From DATFVJ01 sp963851085 (GTDB taxonomy: Bacteria; Actinomycetota; Actinomycetes; Streptosporangiales; Streptosporangiaceae), in the NCBI GenBank assembly GCA_963851085.1, contig CAWKNX010000009.1:248001-312000 (forward strand): DNA of 64,000 bases. The letters are read 5' to 3'. A program made the position numbers and the translations under genes. Shown here in pieces: positions 17,616 through 27,577 of the stretch. Each line of letters opens with the position of its first letter. The stretch's first letter is position 1. A model generated the notes under the pieces. That model was given only the letters and a program-made list of their open reading frames with translations. It ran no database searches and had not been told where the DNA came from.

Positions 17616-18584
17616 TCACTGCGTCACCTCGTAGTCGGTCCGGAACGTGCGAACGTAAGCCGCCGCGATCAGCATCGCGATGACGACGAGCATCACCGAC
17701 ACCGCGCCGCCGTAGCCGAAGTCGCTGTTGTTGATGAACGCGCTGTAGTTCAGGTAGGCAAGCACGTTGGTCGAGTTACCCGGCCCCCCGCCGGTCATGA
17801 TGTAGACGATGTCGAAGATCAGGAACGCGGACAGGGTGCGCCAGACGAGCGCGACCATCAGCGCCGGCTTGAGCAGCGGCAACGTCAGGCGCCTGAAGGA
17901 CTGCCAGGCGCCGGCGCCGTCGATGCGCGCCGCCTCGTACATGTCACGCGGGATGACCTGGAGCCCGGCCAGCAGGATGATCGCCATGAACGGCACGTTC
18001 TTCCACGCGTCGGCGACGAATATCGCTGTCCACGCGGTCCACTGCTGGTCCAGCCAGGTGGTGTGGGCGAGCGGAAGGTGCAGCGCGGTCAGCGTGTAGT
18101 TCACGAAACCCTGCCGGGGGTCGAACATCGTTTTCCACAGCTCGGCGGAGACCACCGTGGGCACCGCCCACGGGATGAAGATCGCCGCCCGGGCGATGCC
18201 GCGCCCGCGGAACGGCTTGTCAAGGGCCAGCGCCAAGGCAAGGCCAAAGACGAGTTCTATCGCCACCGACACCACCGTGAACGCGAGAGTGCGCGCCAGC
18301 GAGGGCACGAAGAGGTTGTCGGTGAACAGCTTCTTGTAGTTGGACACGCCCGCGAAGCTGCCGACCGGCGGGCTCAGGTAGTTCACGTTATGGAACGAGT
18401 TCCACACGTTGTAGATGAGCGGGTAGGCGGTAATCGCGAGCAGCACGATCACCACCGGTGCGACAAGCCCATAGCCGAATCGCCGTTGCTGGCTCTCCAA
18501 GGTCCCGCGCGGCGCGCGGCGGCGCCGGAGGAGACCTCCGGCGCCGCCGGCAGACGCAGCCTTGCGCTCAGCTACCTCTGTCAT
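17616..18584 (-). CDS. Sugar ABC transporter permease, MalF type
   Basis: 322 residues with six predicted helices after a basic N-terminus. The EAA motif MYEAARIDGAGAWQSFRRLT and a following LPLLKPA are clear. It pairs with the MalG-type permease 52 bases downstream to form the channel of a CUT1 carbohydrate importer. Only nine bases separate its start from the stop of the preceding binding-protein gene. Confidence 0.92.
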   Translation of the reverse strand: MTEVAERKAASAGGAGGLLRRRRAPRGTLESQQRRFGYGLVAPVVIVLLAITAYPLIYNVWNSFHNVNYLSPPVGSFAGVSNYKKLFTDNLFVPSLARTLAFTVVSVAIELVFGLALALALDKPFRGRGIARAAIFIPWAVPTVVSAELWKTMFDPRQGFVNYTLTALHLPLAHTTWLDQQWTAWTAIFVADAWKNVPFMAIILLAGLQVIPRDMYEAARIDGAGAWQSFRRLTLPLLKPALMVALVWRTLSAFLIFDIVYIMTGGGPGNSTNVLAYLNYSAFINNSDFGYGGAVSVMLVVIAMLIAAAYVRTFRTDYEVTQ

Positions 18585-18593
18585 CAGGCCCCG

Positions 18594-19899
18594 CTAACCC
18601 AGTGGTTTGATCTGGCTGGAAACCGAGGAAAGCCCGGACGAGGCGCTGGTCTGGTTGGCGAGCACAGACGAGATCATCGTCTGCAGGTCCGTGGAAATCT
18701 GCGGCCAGTTCGGCGTGACCGGACGGTTCGTGGTGACCTTGAACAGGGGGAGCGCCTGCTGGAAATACGAAGCCTTCGCGAATAGCTCCGACCCTGCCGA
18801 ACCGGTGTACGCGGCCTGAACGGCGGGCGCGTCGCCGGTCGGGACCGCCCGCGCGACCTGCTGCTGCGGAGTCGAGAGGAACTGGATGAACTTCCACGCC
18901 GCCGCCTGGTGGGCGCTCTTGGCGTTGATCACCAGGTCGTCGCCGCCAAGCGCCGTCGCCGGGGTTCCGGTACCTGACGGGAACGGGATGTAGCCGACCT
19001 TGCCCTTGACCGGTGCCGCGGTCTGCGAAAGCTGCAGCAGGTACGGCCAGTTCACGGCGAACGCCGTCTGGCCGGACAGCCATGCGCTCTGGACATCCGA
19101 TTCCTGGAACCCGGTCACCGCGGTCGGCGCGATCTTGTATTTGTAGATGGTGTCGTGCATGAACTGCAGCGCCGCCTGGTTCTGCGGCGTGTCGATGTTG
19201 GTCACATCCAGCTTGCCGCCGAAGCCGCCGAGGAAGTTCTGCCAGGCGGTCACCGCGCCCTCGTACTTGAACCCTTCGAACGCCAGCCCTTCCTTCAGTT
19301 TCGGGTCCGCCTTCATCGCCGCCTGTGCGTCCGCCACGAGTTGCGCAGGTGTGGTGGGCGGCGTTTTCACCAGGTCGGTCCGGTAGTACAGGCCTTCCGC
19401 GTTGATGAACCATGGGATCCCGTAGACGTGGCCGTTGTACTGCACGGTCTGCGCCTGCGCGGGGAAGAACTGGCTCAGGTTTGGGCTGTACTTGTCCAGC
19501 GGCGCGATCCAGCCTGCCTTCGCGAAGGTCGCCTGCGCAGACCACGTCCGAGATGATCACGTCCGGCGTGCCTGAGCCTGCCACGAATCGCGTGGTGAGC
19601 TGCTGATAGGCGGTGTTCGCCGTGGGCGACAGGACGAGCGGCTTGACCGTGATGTTCGGGTTCGCCTGGTGGAACGCGGCCATCTGGGCCTCGGTCTCCG
19701 TGGTCTCCGCACCGAGACCCTGCAGCGAGATCGTGATCGTCTGTTGCGAGCTCGCGCCCGCCTGCTTGGCCGGGCCACTGCTCCCGCAGCCCGCGGCGCC
19801 CACGAGCAAGACTGCCGAGGACAGAGCGGCCGCCGCGAGCGGCACCCTGTGCCGCCCCGTCGCGGCGGTCCTGTGCGACCCGTTCTGCCTTTGGCGCAT
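18594..19899 (-). CDS. Sugar-binding lipoprotein of ABC importer, with apparent frameshift
   Basis: The N-terminal frame, from ATG 19899 (preceded by AGGAGG), has a signal peptide with lipobox VGAAGC and reads to TPDVIISDVV near 19545. The rest continues in another frame: AQATFAKAGWIAPLDKYSPN ... VYGIPWFINAEGLYYRTDLV ... FAVNWPYLLQLSQ to the stop at 18594. Together this is a complete family-1 solute-binding protein of about 430 residues. The single break near 19540 is either a sequencing error or a recent mutation. It delivers a sugar to the adjacent MalF/MalG permeases. Confidence 0.8.
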
Positions 19900-20004
19900 A
19901 TCGGCCACCTCCTCTGGTTGTCATCCCGGCGGTTGACCGCGCCGGTTTTTGATTGTGCGAAAACTGTCCGTGCGATTGGTGCAGGTTGGTGCGACCCTCC
20001 TCGG

Positions 20005-21291
20005 TCAGCCGGCCTTGACAATGTTGTCGAGCTGCGCAGAAAGGTTCGTGATCGTTTCACCCACCGGTCTGCGTAGCGTGAGCGCCTGATATACCGAGCT
20101 GGATATCGCCAGGCTCAGCTGGTTATAGTTTGCGGTCTTCGGCCGCGGCTTAGCCGACAAAATGGCCTGCCTCAGCACGGGCAGATAGGGGAAGAGCTTG
20201 ATGAGCGCCGGATCACCGTAGAGCTGGGTCCAGACCGGCGGCAGTGAGCCGCGGACGAGGATCTGCCGCTCGCTTGAGATGCTCGTCAGGTACTGGATGA
20301 ATCGCAGGGCCGTCCGCTGGTGCCTGGAGAAGGCGCTGATCGCGAGGTCGCCGCCGCCAAGCGAGCTCGAACCGCGCCCGGCCGGTCCCGGCAGGGGCAC
20401 GACGCCGAACCTGCCGGTGACCTTGTTCCCCGGGCCCGGCCTGCTCGCGAGTCCGTACGCAAGCGGCCAATTCCGCATGAAAAGCAGCTTGCCGGCCTCG
20501 AATGCCGCGCTCGACTTATTCTCGTCCCAGCCAAGGGCGACCTTCGGGATCCAGCCTTCGCGGAATCCCTGAACGAGGAAATTTAAACCCTCGCGGGCCG
20601 GCGGTGAGTCGAGGACCACCCGCTTTCCTTCGCCGGAAAGGATCGCGCCGCCGGCCGACTGCACGGCCTCGGCGAAATTGACGGTCAGCCCCTCGTAGAG
20701 CATGTATTGCCCGGAGTAACCGTACATGTGGTACCTGGGGGCGACCGCCTTGGCCAGATCCGCGAGCTGTGCCCAGGTGCGCGGCGGCGCCGCGCCAGCT
20801 CTGGCGAGAATGTCCGTGCGGTAGTAGAGCAGGCCGGCGTTGCTCGTATAGGGAGCCGCCCACAGCCTGCCGTCCCATTCCGCGGTATCCACCGCTGGCG
20901 GCAGGAACTGCTTGAGGGGGAACAGATCCGGGTTGAGCGGCACGATCCAGCCCGCGGAAGCGAACTCAGGCGTCCAGATCACGTCCATGTTCAGCACGTC
21001 GTAAAGCCCGCTGTGGGCCTGCAGGTTGGCCACCATCTGCGCGTGCTGGTCGTCGGTGTCCGCCGGGAGCTGGATCAGCGTCACCTTCTCGGCCGGGTGC
21101 GCGCTGTCCCAGGCATCCAGGAGCGGCTGGAGGTATCCGCTCGTGTCCGCGCCGGTGACGAAGGTGATCGGGCCCTGGCCGCTCCGCGAGGCGGAGGCCT
21201 TCGTCAGCGCCTGCGTGACGCCGGGACCGCCGCAGGCGGTGGTCATGAGTACACCGGCCAGGAGGGCAGCCCCGATCATGGAACGTCTCAT
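20005..21291 (-). CDS. Second sugar-binding lipoprotein of the same importer operon
   Basis: 428 residues. MRRSMIGAALLAGVLMTTAC is a lipoprotein signal with Cys at the lipobox. The body is a family-1 extracellular binding protein (YDVLNMDVIWTPEFASAGWI, TSNAGLLYYRTDILARAG, FMRNWPLAYGLA). ATG 21291 follows GGAGGG. It is the first gene of the operon, 105 bases ahead of the other binding protein. Two binding proteins for one permease pair may widen substrate range, or one may be degenerating. Confidence 0.9.
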   Translation of the reverse strand: MRRSMIGAALLAGVLMTTACGGPGVTQALTKASASRSGQGPITFVTGADTSGYLQPLLDAWDSAHPAEKVTLIQLPADTDDQHAQMVANLQAHSGLYDVLNMDVIWTPEFASAGWIVPLNPDLFPLKQFLPPAVDTAEWDGRLWAAPYTSNAGLLYYRTDILARAGAAPPRTWAQLADLAKAVAPRYHMYGYSGQYMLYEGLTVNFAEAVQSAGGAILSGEGKRVVLDSPPAREGLNFLVQGFREGWIPKVALGWDENKSSAAFEAGKLLFMRNWPLAYGLASRPGPGNKVTGRFGVVPLPGPAGRGSSSLGGGDLAISAFSRHQRTALRFIQYLTSISSERQILVRGSLPPVWTQLYGDPALIKLFPYLPVLRQAILSAKPRPKTANYNQLSLAISSSVYQALTLRRPVGETITNLSAQLDNIVKAG

Positions 21292-21327
21292 CGACGCCCT
21301 CCGGCGGAGCCAGGAAGTGATAGATGC

Positions 21328-21358
21328 ATGTTATGCATAACGAATTACTACGTGTCAA
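21328..21358 (-). promoter_or_regulatory. Promoter with overlapping palindromic operator for the sugar importer
   Basis: On the minus strand TTGACA (21358-21353) and CATAAC (21335-21330) are 17 bases apart. The perfect palindrome GTTATGCATAAC (21330-21341) covers the -10 region, a good position for a repressor site. No LacI/GntR gene is adjacent. Confidence 0.55.
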
Positions 21359-21602
21359 CCACGTTACCGTGATGTGTCCGGCATGTGGCCCGTGCGTGGT
21401 TACCCGGGTTCTTGCCTGACCCGTGCTTCCCACGCTAGACCTGTCGGAGGCAGATCTGTTGCGGGGGTGGCCAGGGGGATGGGACGTCAGTTCGCGGCAT
21501 CGGACTGGCTCGAGCCGCCCAGAGGTTACCTATTTGTTATATTCAGCGACAGGCCTACCAGACCCGACCACACCGCTGCCGGCCGCACCCTCGGCATGAC
21601 CG

Positions 21603-21630
21603 TTGACAAAGGTGCGTGCCGTGGTAGAGC
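21603..21630 (+). promoter_or_regulatory. Candidate promoter of the PadR-exporter operon
   Basis: A perfect TTGACA (21603-21608) is followed after 16 bases by TAGAGC (21625-21630). The predicted transcript start lies about 20 bases before the PadR GTG. This argues against translation starting at the TTG of the -35 box. Confidence 0.45.
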
Positions 21631-21656
21631 CGCAGATGTGGGGAGGTGACACGACC

Positions 21657-22163
21657 GTGCGACTGCCGCTGCTCGCCCTCCTCGCCAAGGAACCCGCACA
21701 CGGGTATGAGCTGAAACAGGCCCTGGAGCAGACGTTCGGCCGGGCCTACCCGGCACCGAACATCGGGCAGATCTATGTGACACTCCAGCGGCTGGAGCGG
21801 GACGGGCTCGTGCGGGGCGAGGACGTCGTGCAGTCCAGCCGCCCGAACAAGCGGGTGTACGCGCTGACCGAGGAGGGGCGGCAGGCGCTTGCCGCATGGG
21901 TGGAGGAACCATCGGACGGCGTGCGCGTCCGTGATCAGTTCTTCATGAAGCTCGTGCTCGCGCCCCTGGCGGGTGCCGCGGACCGGATGGCGCTGATCAA
22001 CAAGCAGCGCCGCCACTACCTCAACCTGATGCGTGGCCTGTCGAGCCTCGCCACCGCCACCGACAGGGGAAACCGGATAGCACGCCTGCTGATCGAAGGT
22101 GCGATGCTACATTTGCAGGCCGATCTCGACTGGCTGGAACGCTGCCAGGAGGAACTCGTTTGA
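21657..22163 (+). CDS. PadR family transcriptional regulator
   Basis: About 168 residues from the GTG at 21657. The N-terminal winged helix is clear: LPLLALLAKEPAHGYELKQA, IGQIYVTLQRLERDGLV and PNKRVYALTEEGRQAL. The helical C-terminal dimerisation domain follows. PadR proteins repress efflux or detoxification genes. The stop overlaps the TTG start of the downstream ATPase, so regulator and exporter are translationally coupled. Confidence 0.92.
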   Translation: MRLPLLALLAKEPAHGYELKQALEQTFGRAYPAPNIGQIYVTLQRLERDGLVRGEDVVQSSRPNKRVYALTEEGRQALAAWVEEPSDGVRVRDQFFMKLVLAPLAGAADRMALINKQRRHYLNLMRGLSSLATATDRGNRIARLLIEGAMLHLQADLDWLERCQEELV

Positions 22164-22939
22164 CGCTGCTTCGGCCGCGGGTGCCACAAAGCGAGCCCGC
22201 GGGACCGGCGATGCTGTCGGCCCGCCGGCTGGTCAAGGTCTACCGCGCCGACGGCGTACCGGTCCACGCGATCCGGGGGCTCGAGGTCTCCGTGCGGCGC
22301 GGTGAGTTCGTCGCGGTCATGGGGCCCTCGGGATCGGGGAAGTCCACCCTGCTGCACCTGCTCGGCGGCCTGGAGCCGCCGACGGCGGGGGAGATCTGGC
22401 TGGACGGCCGCCGGGTGGACGGCATGAGCCAGTCCGCCTGGGCGATCCAGCGCCGGCGTCATGTCGGATTCGTCTTCCAGTTCTTCAACCTGATCTCGAA
22501 CATGACCGTTGCCGACAACGTCGAGCTGCCCGCGCTGCTCGCCGGTGCCACCTCGCGGCAGGCTCGCGCCCGCCGCGAGGAACTGCTCGCCGACCTCGGC
22601 CTCACGGCCAGGGCGAACGCCGTGCCCGCCCGGCTGTCAGGCGGTGAGCAGCAGCGCGTGGCACTGGCCAGGGCCTTGGCGAACCAGCCGAGCGTGCTGC
22701 TCGCCGACGAGCCGACGGGCAGTCTCGACAGCTCGAACACCAGGGACGTGCTCCGGCTGCTCAGCCGCGTGCACGAACGTGGCCAGACGATCATGCTGGT
22801 CACCCACGACGCCAGGGTTGGGAGCACCGCGGACCGGGTGATCACGCTGTTCGACGGGATGATCGCGGACGACGCCGCCATGTCGGCGCAGCCCTGCGAG
22901 CCCGCGGCGCTGAACGGTGTGCTCGAACTCAACGGCTGA
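22160..22939 (+). CDS. ABC transporter ATPase, LolD/MacB type
   Basis: 259 residues. Walker A GPSGSGKST, Q-loop FQFFNLI, signature RLSGGEQQRVALARAL, Walker B VLLADEPTG and the switch His (LVTHD) are all present. It powers the FtsX-like permease that follows six bases downstream. Translation probably starts at the TTG overlapping the PadR stop; an internal ATG at 22211 (MLSARRLVKVYRADG) is an alternative. Such pairs move lipids, peptides or antibiotics, or act as mechanotransmission complexes. Confidence 0.93.
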   Translation: MTLLRPRVPQSEPAGPAMLSARRLVKVYRADGVPVHAIRGLEVSVRRGEFVAVMGPSGSGKSTLLHLLGGLEPPTAGEIWLDGRRVDGMSQSAWAIQRRRHVGFVFQFFNLISNMTVADNVELPALLAGATSRQARARREELLADLGLTARANAVPARLSGGEQQRVALARALANQPSVLLADEPTGSLDSSNTRDVLRLLSRVHERGQTIMLVTHDARVGSTADRVITLFDGMIADDAAMSAQPCEPAALNGVLELNG

Positions 22940-22944
22940 TCAGG

Positions 22945-25289
22945 ATGCGTGCGACATTCCGCTGGGTGCGCGGCGATCTGCTCGCCAGACGCGGTCAGGC
23001 ACTGCTGGCCGTCTTCGTGGTCGCTGGGGCCGTCGCGGCGCTCGTGCTAGCCGCGACGACGCTTCAAGGCGCGACGAACCCGTGGCAGGGCCTGTTCGCG
23101 AGGACCAGGGGCGCGCACGTATGGCTCCTGCTCACTCCGGGCGCGCCTGGCATCCGGCCTGGGCAGCTCAGCCCGCCGCACAGTGTGACCGCGGTCGCCG
23201 GGCCCTACCAGGCGGCCGCCGCGGACCTGCTGCGAGGCCCGGCGAAGGCCCCGATCGAGTTGCGCGCGATGGCCCCCCGCCTGCCGGCCGTGGACCATCC
23301 GCTGGTGCGGGCGGGCAGGTGGCTCGGCGCGGCGCGGCCGCGCGGGGTCGTGCTCGAAACATCATTCGCCGCGGCGCTGCATCTCGGCGTCGGTGATCGG
23401 ATCATGATCGAGAGCGTCGACGGCAATTCGGTCGGGGCCGCCGTGAGCGGCATCGCGGACACGGCCGATCAGGGCTTCTACCCGGAGCAGACCCCTGGCC
23501 TGGTCTGGGTGCTGCCCGCGCTGCTGACGAAGGTGGAACCGCTTCGGGCCCACACGCAGGAGGTAGTTGGCCTGCGGCTCGCCAACCCGGGGGCCGCGGG
23601 ATTCGTCGCGCAGGAGGCGGTCGACCTGGTCGGCGAAGATCACGTGATCTCCGTCTCGACCTGGCAGAGCGTGCAGCAGTCGATGGCACTCAACAACCGC
23701 CTGCTGGGCCTGATGCTCGCCGTCTTCGGGCTGGCCGCTCTCGTCGCGGCGGCGCTGGCCATCGGGAATGCGACCGGTGGGCGCGTGCTGGTCCAGTTGC
23801 AGGACATCGCCATGCTGAAGGCTCTGGGTTTCACGCCAGGTCAGGTTGTGCGGATGCTCGTCGCCGAGCACAGCGCGCTCGGTGCCGCCGGAATCGCGCT
23901 TGGCCTCGGGACCGCGAGGCTGCTGACGGCTTCGCTCCTGCAGCGGCCGCCGGCCGCCGCGCTGAGCGCGGCCGCGCCGCTGCCAGCGGGACTTGTCGCC
24001 GTGATCGCGCTCGGCGCGGAACTGGCCGTCGCACTTGCGACGCTGCTGCCCGCGTGGCGCGCGGGGCGGGTCAGCCCGGTGGCGGCGGCCGTCGCGCCGC
24101 CACGGGGGCGGTTGTCGCGGCTGGCCAGGCTGGCGCTGCTCGCGCGCCTGCCGCCCGCGCTCGTCCTCGGCGCGCGCGACGCGTTCACTCGCCGGCTCCG
24201 GGCCATGCTGATCATCGGTGGCCTTGCGATCCCGATGCTCATGATCACGGTTGGCCTTGGCTGCCTGTCGACGCTGGACAGCTTCACCGCGAGGCCGGCC
24301 AGGATCGGTCTCGCGGCGGCTGTGACGGTGCGTCCCGGCGGGCTCGACGACGCGCAGACCCGGCGTCTCATCGCGGCGGATCGGCAGGTTGCGGCCTTCT
24401 ACCCAGGTTTCAGGGTGCCCGCGCTCGTGCCGGGTGCGACGACGTCGATCCTGACCCAGGGGATGGGCACCACGGCCGATCCGTATCCCTTCGACGTCGC
24501 GGCCGGCCGGATCTACCATGCCGACAATGAGGCGGTAGCGGGCCAGGGCCTGCTCGATCTCCTTCATGTGCGGGTCGGGCAGTGGGTCCGCCTGACGGTA
24601 CAGGGTGTGCCCCTCGACGTGCACATCGTCGGACGGACCATAGAACCGGAAAATGGCGGGCAGGTGCTGTCCTACGGGACCGACGCCCTCGCCGCCGCCG
24701 GCGGCGCGCCGCCGGTCGTGTTCTACAGCCTGGTGCTGCGCCGCGGCGTTAATCCCGTGGCCGTGCGAGCCCATCTGCTCGCCGTCTCGAACAACCGGCT
24801 CGACGTGGACATCGTCGCCAACCCGGCCAGCCGCTCGGCATCGTGCGCTGGGTGATCGCCGCGCTGATTCTGGTGCTGGCCCTGATCGGCCTGACGAATC
24901 TGGTGACGGCGACCACGGTCGGGCTGCGCGATCACCTCAGGGATGTCGCGGTGCTCAAGGCGATCGGCCTCACCCCGCGGCAGGTCACCGCCACACTGGT
25001 CACCAGCATGAGCATGCTCGCGCTGATAGCGGTGCTCGTCGGCACCTGGCTGGGCCTGGCGGTGTCCGGTGCCCTCATCAACCTCCAGGGCCGGACCAGT
25101 GGTATCGGCGCGGGCCTGGCCGCTCCGCCGTCAGCAGCGATGATCGGCCTGACCGTAGCGGCGGCGATGGCGGGTGCCACCGCGACGGCGTTCCTGCTTG
25201 CCCGCAGGACCGCGCGGATAGAAGTCGCGGCCATCCTGCGGGCACCGGCTAATCAGGCGGGTGCCGCCACGGCCACGGTTGCCGGGTGA
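22945..25289 (+). CDS. FtsX-like ABC permease, with one apparent frameshift
   Basis: A permease of about 780 residues with two FtsX modules and large extracytoplasmic domains. Frame 1 ends near 24855; the last module continues in another frame from about 24828 (PLGIVRWVIAALILVLALIG ... AVLKAIGLTPRQVTATLV). Adding one C in the CC at 24827-24828 would restore the frame, so sequencing error is likely. The 3' end overlaps the convergent MalK gene by 37 bases. It works with the ATPase just upstream. Confidence 0.85.
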
Positions 25290-26476
25290 CCGATCGCCAG
25301 GCCGCTCGCCATGTCGAAGAACTGGAGATTGCGGGTGTCCACGCCCAGCTCGAGCGCGCGGCCGCCCCGCACCGCGCTTCGCGCGTTCACCCGCGCGGTC
25401 CACTGCGACTTTCCCTGGGCGAGCGGGATCGCGACGTCGGCTTCGTCCACCGCGGCAGGCGCAAGCGCGGCCGTGGTGGTCTGCTCGACCGGCGGTGCGT
25501 CGATCGTGAAGATCACGTGTATCTCGCTGCCAAGTTCCTCGACCACGTCCGCCGTCACCGGCATTCGCGCCCACTGGCCGTCGCCGAGGCTCGCGTCCTC
25601 GAAATCGGACGGCCTGATCCCGACGATCAGATCCTTGCCGAAGTAGCCGTCAAGACCGGGCCGCCCGTCAAGAACGTCCTGGGGCACGGGCAGCTTGAGG
25701 CCGGCGAAGGTGACCGCGGGCCCGTCCTCGCGCACCAGCTTGGCCGCGGCGAAGTTCATCGCGGGTGAGCCGATGAACCCGGCCACGAACAGGTTCACCG
25801 GCGAGTCGAACAGGTTCTGCGGCGTGTCGACCTGCTGGAGTTTCCCGTCCCGCAGGACGCACACCCGGTGCCCCAGGGTCATCGCCTCGATCTGGTCGTG
25901 CGTGACATACACCGTCGTCACACCAAGCCTGCTGTGGAGCTGGCTGAGCGAGGCGCGCATCGACACGCGCAGCTTCGCGTCCAGGTTCGACAGCGGCTCG
26001 TCCATCAGGAAGGCCTGCGGCTCACGGACGATCGCCCTGCCCATCGCGACGCGCTGGCGCTGCCCACCGGAAAGCGCGGCGGGCTTGCGCTTGAGCAGGT
26101 CGTCCAGGCCGAGCATCTTGGCCGCGTCGCGCACCCGTTCCTTGATTTCCGGCTTTGGTGTCTTGCGTAGCTGCAGGCCGAACGCGAGGTTCTGCTCCAC
26201 CGTCATGTGCGGGTAGAGCGCGTAGTTCTGGAACACCATCGCGATGTCGCGGTCCTTCGGCGGCAGCTCGTTGACGACGCGGTCACCAATCTGGATCGTC
26301 CCGCTCGTGATTTCCTCCAGGCCGGCGATCATCCGAAGCGCCGTGGATTTGCCACAGCCTGAGGGCCCGACGAGGACCATGAACTCGCCATCGGAGATGT
26401 CCAGGTTCAGCGCTTCGACGGCGCTGACGCCGCCGGCGTAGACCTTGTGGACCTGGTCGAGAACGATCTGTGCCAT
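25253..26476 (-). CDS. Sugar ABC transporter ATPase, MalK/UgpC/MsiK type
   Basis: 407 residues from ATG 26476 (MAQIVLDQVHKVYAGG). Walker A GPSGCGKST, signature ALSGGQRQRVAMGRAI, Walker B FLMDEPLSNLDAKLR and a C-terminal OB-fold (TOBE) regulatory domain are present. No permease lies beside it; the nearest is the binding-protein/permease operon 6-9 kb away, which lacks its own ATPase. In Streptomyces one MsiK serves many sugar importers, so this gene may energise that system and others (inference). Confidence 0.9.
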   Translation of the reverse strand: MAQIVLDQVHKVYAGGVSAVEALNLDISDGEFMVLVGPSGCGKSTALRMIAGLEEITSGTIQIGDRVVNELPPKDRDIAMVFQNYALYPHMTVEQNLAFGLQLRKTPKPEIKERVRDAAKMLGLDDLLKRKPAALSGGQRQRVAMGRAIVREPQAFLMDEPLSNLDAKLRVSMRASLSQLHSRLGVTTVYVTHDQIEAMTLGHRVCVLRDGKLQQVDTPQNLFDSPVNLFVAGFIGSPAMNFAAAKLVREDGPAVTFAGLKLPVPQDVLDGRPGLDGYFGKDLIVGIRPSDFEDASLGDGQWARMPVTADVVEELGSEIHVIFTIDAPPVEQTTTAALAPAAVDEADVAIPLAQGKSQWTARVNARSAVRGGRALELGVDTRNLQFFDMASGLAIGHPATVAVAAPA

Positions 26477-26640
26477 CGAAGCTCCAGCGATTGGGCGGTT
26501 GCCGGGCAGCGTAACCGACCGACGGCGGGCTGCTGAAGGCACGCGGCCAGTATGTTACGGGAGTGTAAACGCCGAGACCTTGCCGTGATCTGGTGGTTCC
26601 TCCCGCACGGCACCGGGCGCGCGGACGTTACGGTGACCGG

Positions 26641-27081
26641 GTGGAAGAAATCGACAGGCAGATTGTCGCGCTGCTCTGCCGCGCAGGGCGGCTGAGCTTC
26701 ACCGAACTCGCCAAGCGGACCGGCCTGTCGGTGTCCGCGGCGCAGCAGCGCGTGCGGCGCCTGGAAAAGCGGGGCGTGATCAAGGGGTATGCCGCGCTGA
26801 TCGCCATGGAAGACCTCGGACTGCCGCTGACGGCGTTCGTGTCGATCAAGCCGTTCGACGCGGCGGCGCCCGACGATGCTCCGCAGCGGCTCGCGCACCT
26901 GACGGCGATCGAGGCATGTCACAGCGTTGCCGGAGACGAAAGCTACATCCTCAAGGTCCACGTTGCCTCACCGGCCGCGCTCGAGGATCTGCTGCAGCAG
27001 ATCAGGGCGGCGGCGGCCGTATCGACGCGGACCACGATCGTGCTCAGCACACCGTTCGAGAATCGCGCGCCCGACCTGTGA
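26641..27081 (+). CDS. Lrp/AsnC family transcriptional regulator
   Basis: 146 residues. The helix-turn-helix (VEEIDRQIVALLCRAGRLSF, SVSAAQQRVRRLEKRGVIKG) is followed by a RAM ligand-binding domain (HSVAGDESYILKVHVASPAA). The GTG at 26641 lacks a clear ribosome site and could be leaderless. It is divergent from the MalK-type gene. An inverted repeat around 26555-26575 (GTTAC...GTAAAC) in the shared region could be an operator. The effector, probably an amino acid, is not known. Confidence 0.9.
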   Translation: MEEIDRQIVALLCRAGRLSFTELAKRTGLSVSAAQQRVRRLEKRGVIKGYAALIAMEDLGLPLTAFVSIKPFDAAAPDDAPQRLAHLTAIEACHSVAGDESYILKVHVASPAALEDLLQQIRAAAAVSTRTTIVLSTPFENRAPDL

Positions 27082-27284
27082 CCGCGGCTGAGCACAAGAT
27101 AACCCCATTGATCCTGATACGGAACTCCCTTGCCGAGCCGGTGACTCTGTGAAATCGTCGCAGGTGTCTTACCTGATCTGGTGCGGACTCAGCCCCCTCC
27201 GCGTCGCAGTTAGTGATCATGGGGCCGTTTGGCGCACCTGGAGTTCCATCCACCGCGAGCGGCCCATCAGGGCAATCAAGCCTT

Positions 27285-27408
27285 GACGGCTGCCGCGGAT
27301 GCGGTACCCGCTGGTGCGGGGGGATCCCGGGCCAGCGGGGTCTGGGGGGTGTGGGGTGTCCCCAGGTTGGCGCGGTGGCCCCCGGGGTGGCACAGCCTTG
27401 ACGGCTGC
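27285..27408 (-). repeat. Two copies of the GCAGCCGT repeat motif, inverted
   Basis: GACGGCTGC occurs at 27285-27293 and 27400-27408, complement of the GCAGCCGT core seen at 14.2-14.6 kb. The second copy, read on the minus strand, continues AAGGCTGTGCCACCCCGGGG, close to the 14.3-kb unit. The 500-base gap (27082-27576) contains these and the palindrome but no gene. Confidence 0.65.
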
Positions 27409-27518
27409 CGCGTGGCGCGCGGCCCGTGGGACTGCTGTTGCCCCAGTAGCAGCCATGGGCCATCGGTGCTGTGATCGCACCGGCGGTCGATATGTACCAG
27501 TGCCTTGCGCCACAACTG

Positions 27519-27577
27519 TTTCATGATCGCGGTAACTTTTTGGAAGTATACGCCGAAAAATTACCGCGATCATGAAA
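27519..27577. repeat. Dispersed palindromic element, copy 2
   Basis: Left arm TTTCATGATCGCGGTAACTT (from 27519) and right arm TTACCGCGATCATGAAA (27561-27577) with A/T runs towards a 14-base loop. Same core as at 10.0 and 47.4 kb. It sits where the Nudix remnant loses homology. Confidence 0.9.

Noticed and set aside
22945..24855. Two separate FtsX permease genes
   Set aside because: The second frame begins inside the last FtsX module without a ribosome site and overlaps the first; one frameshifted gene explains it better.
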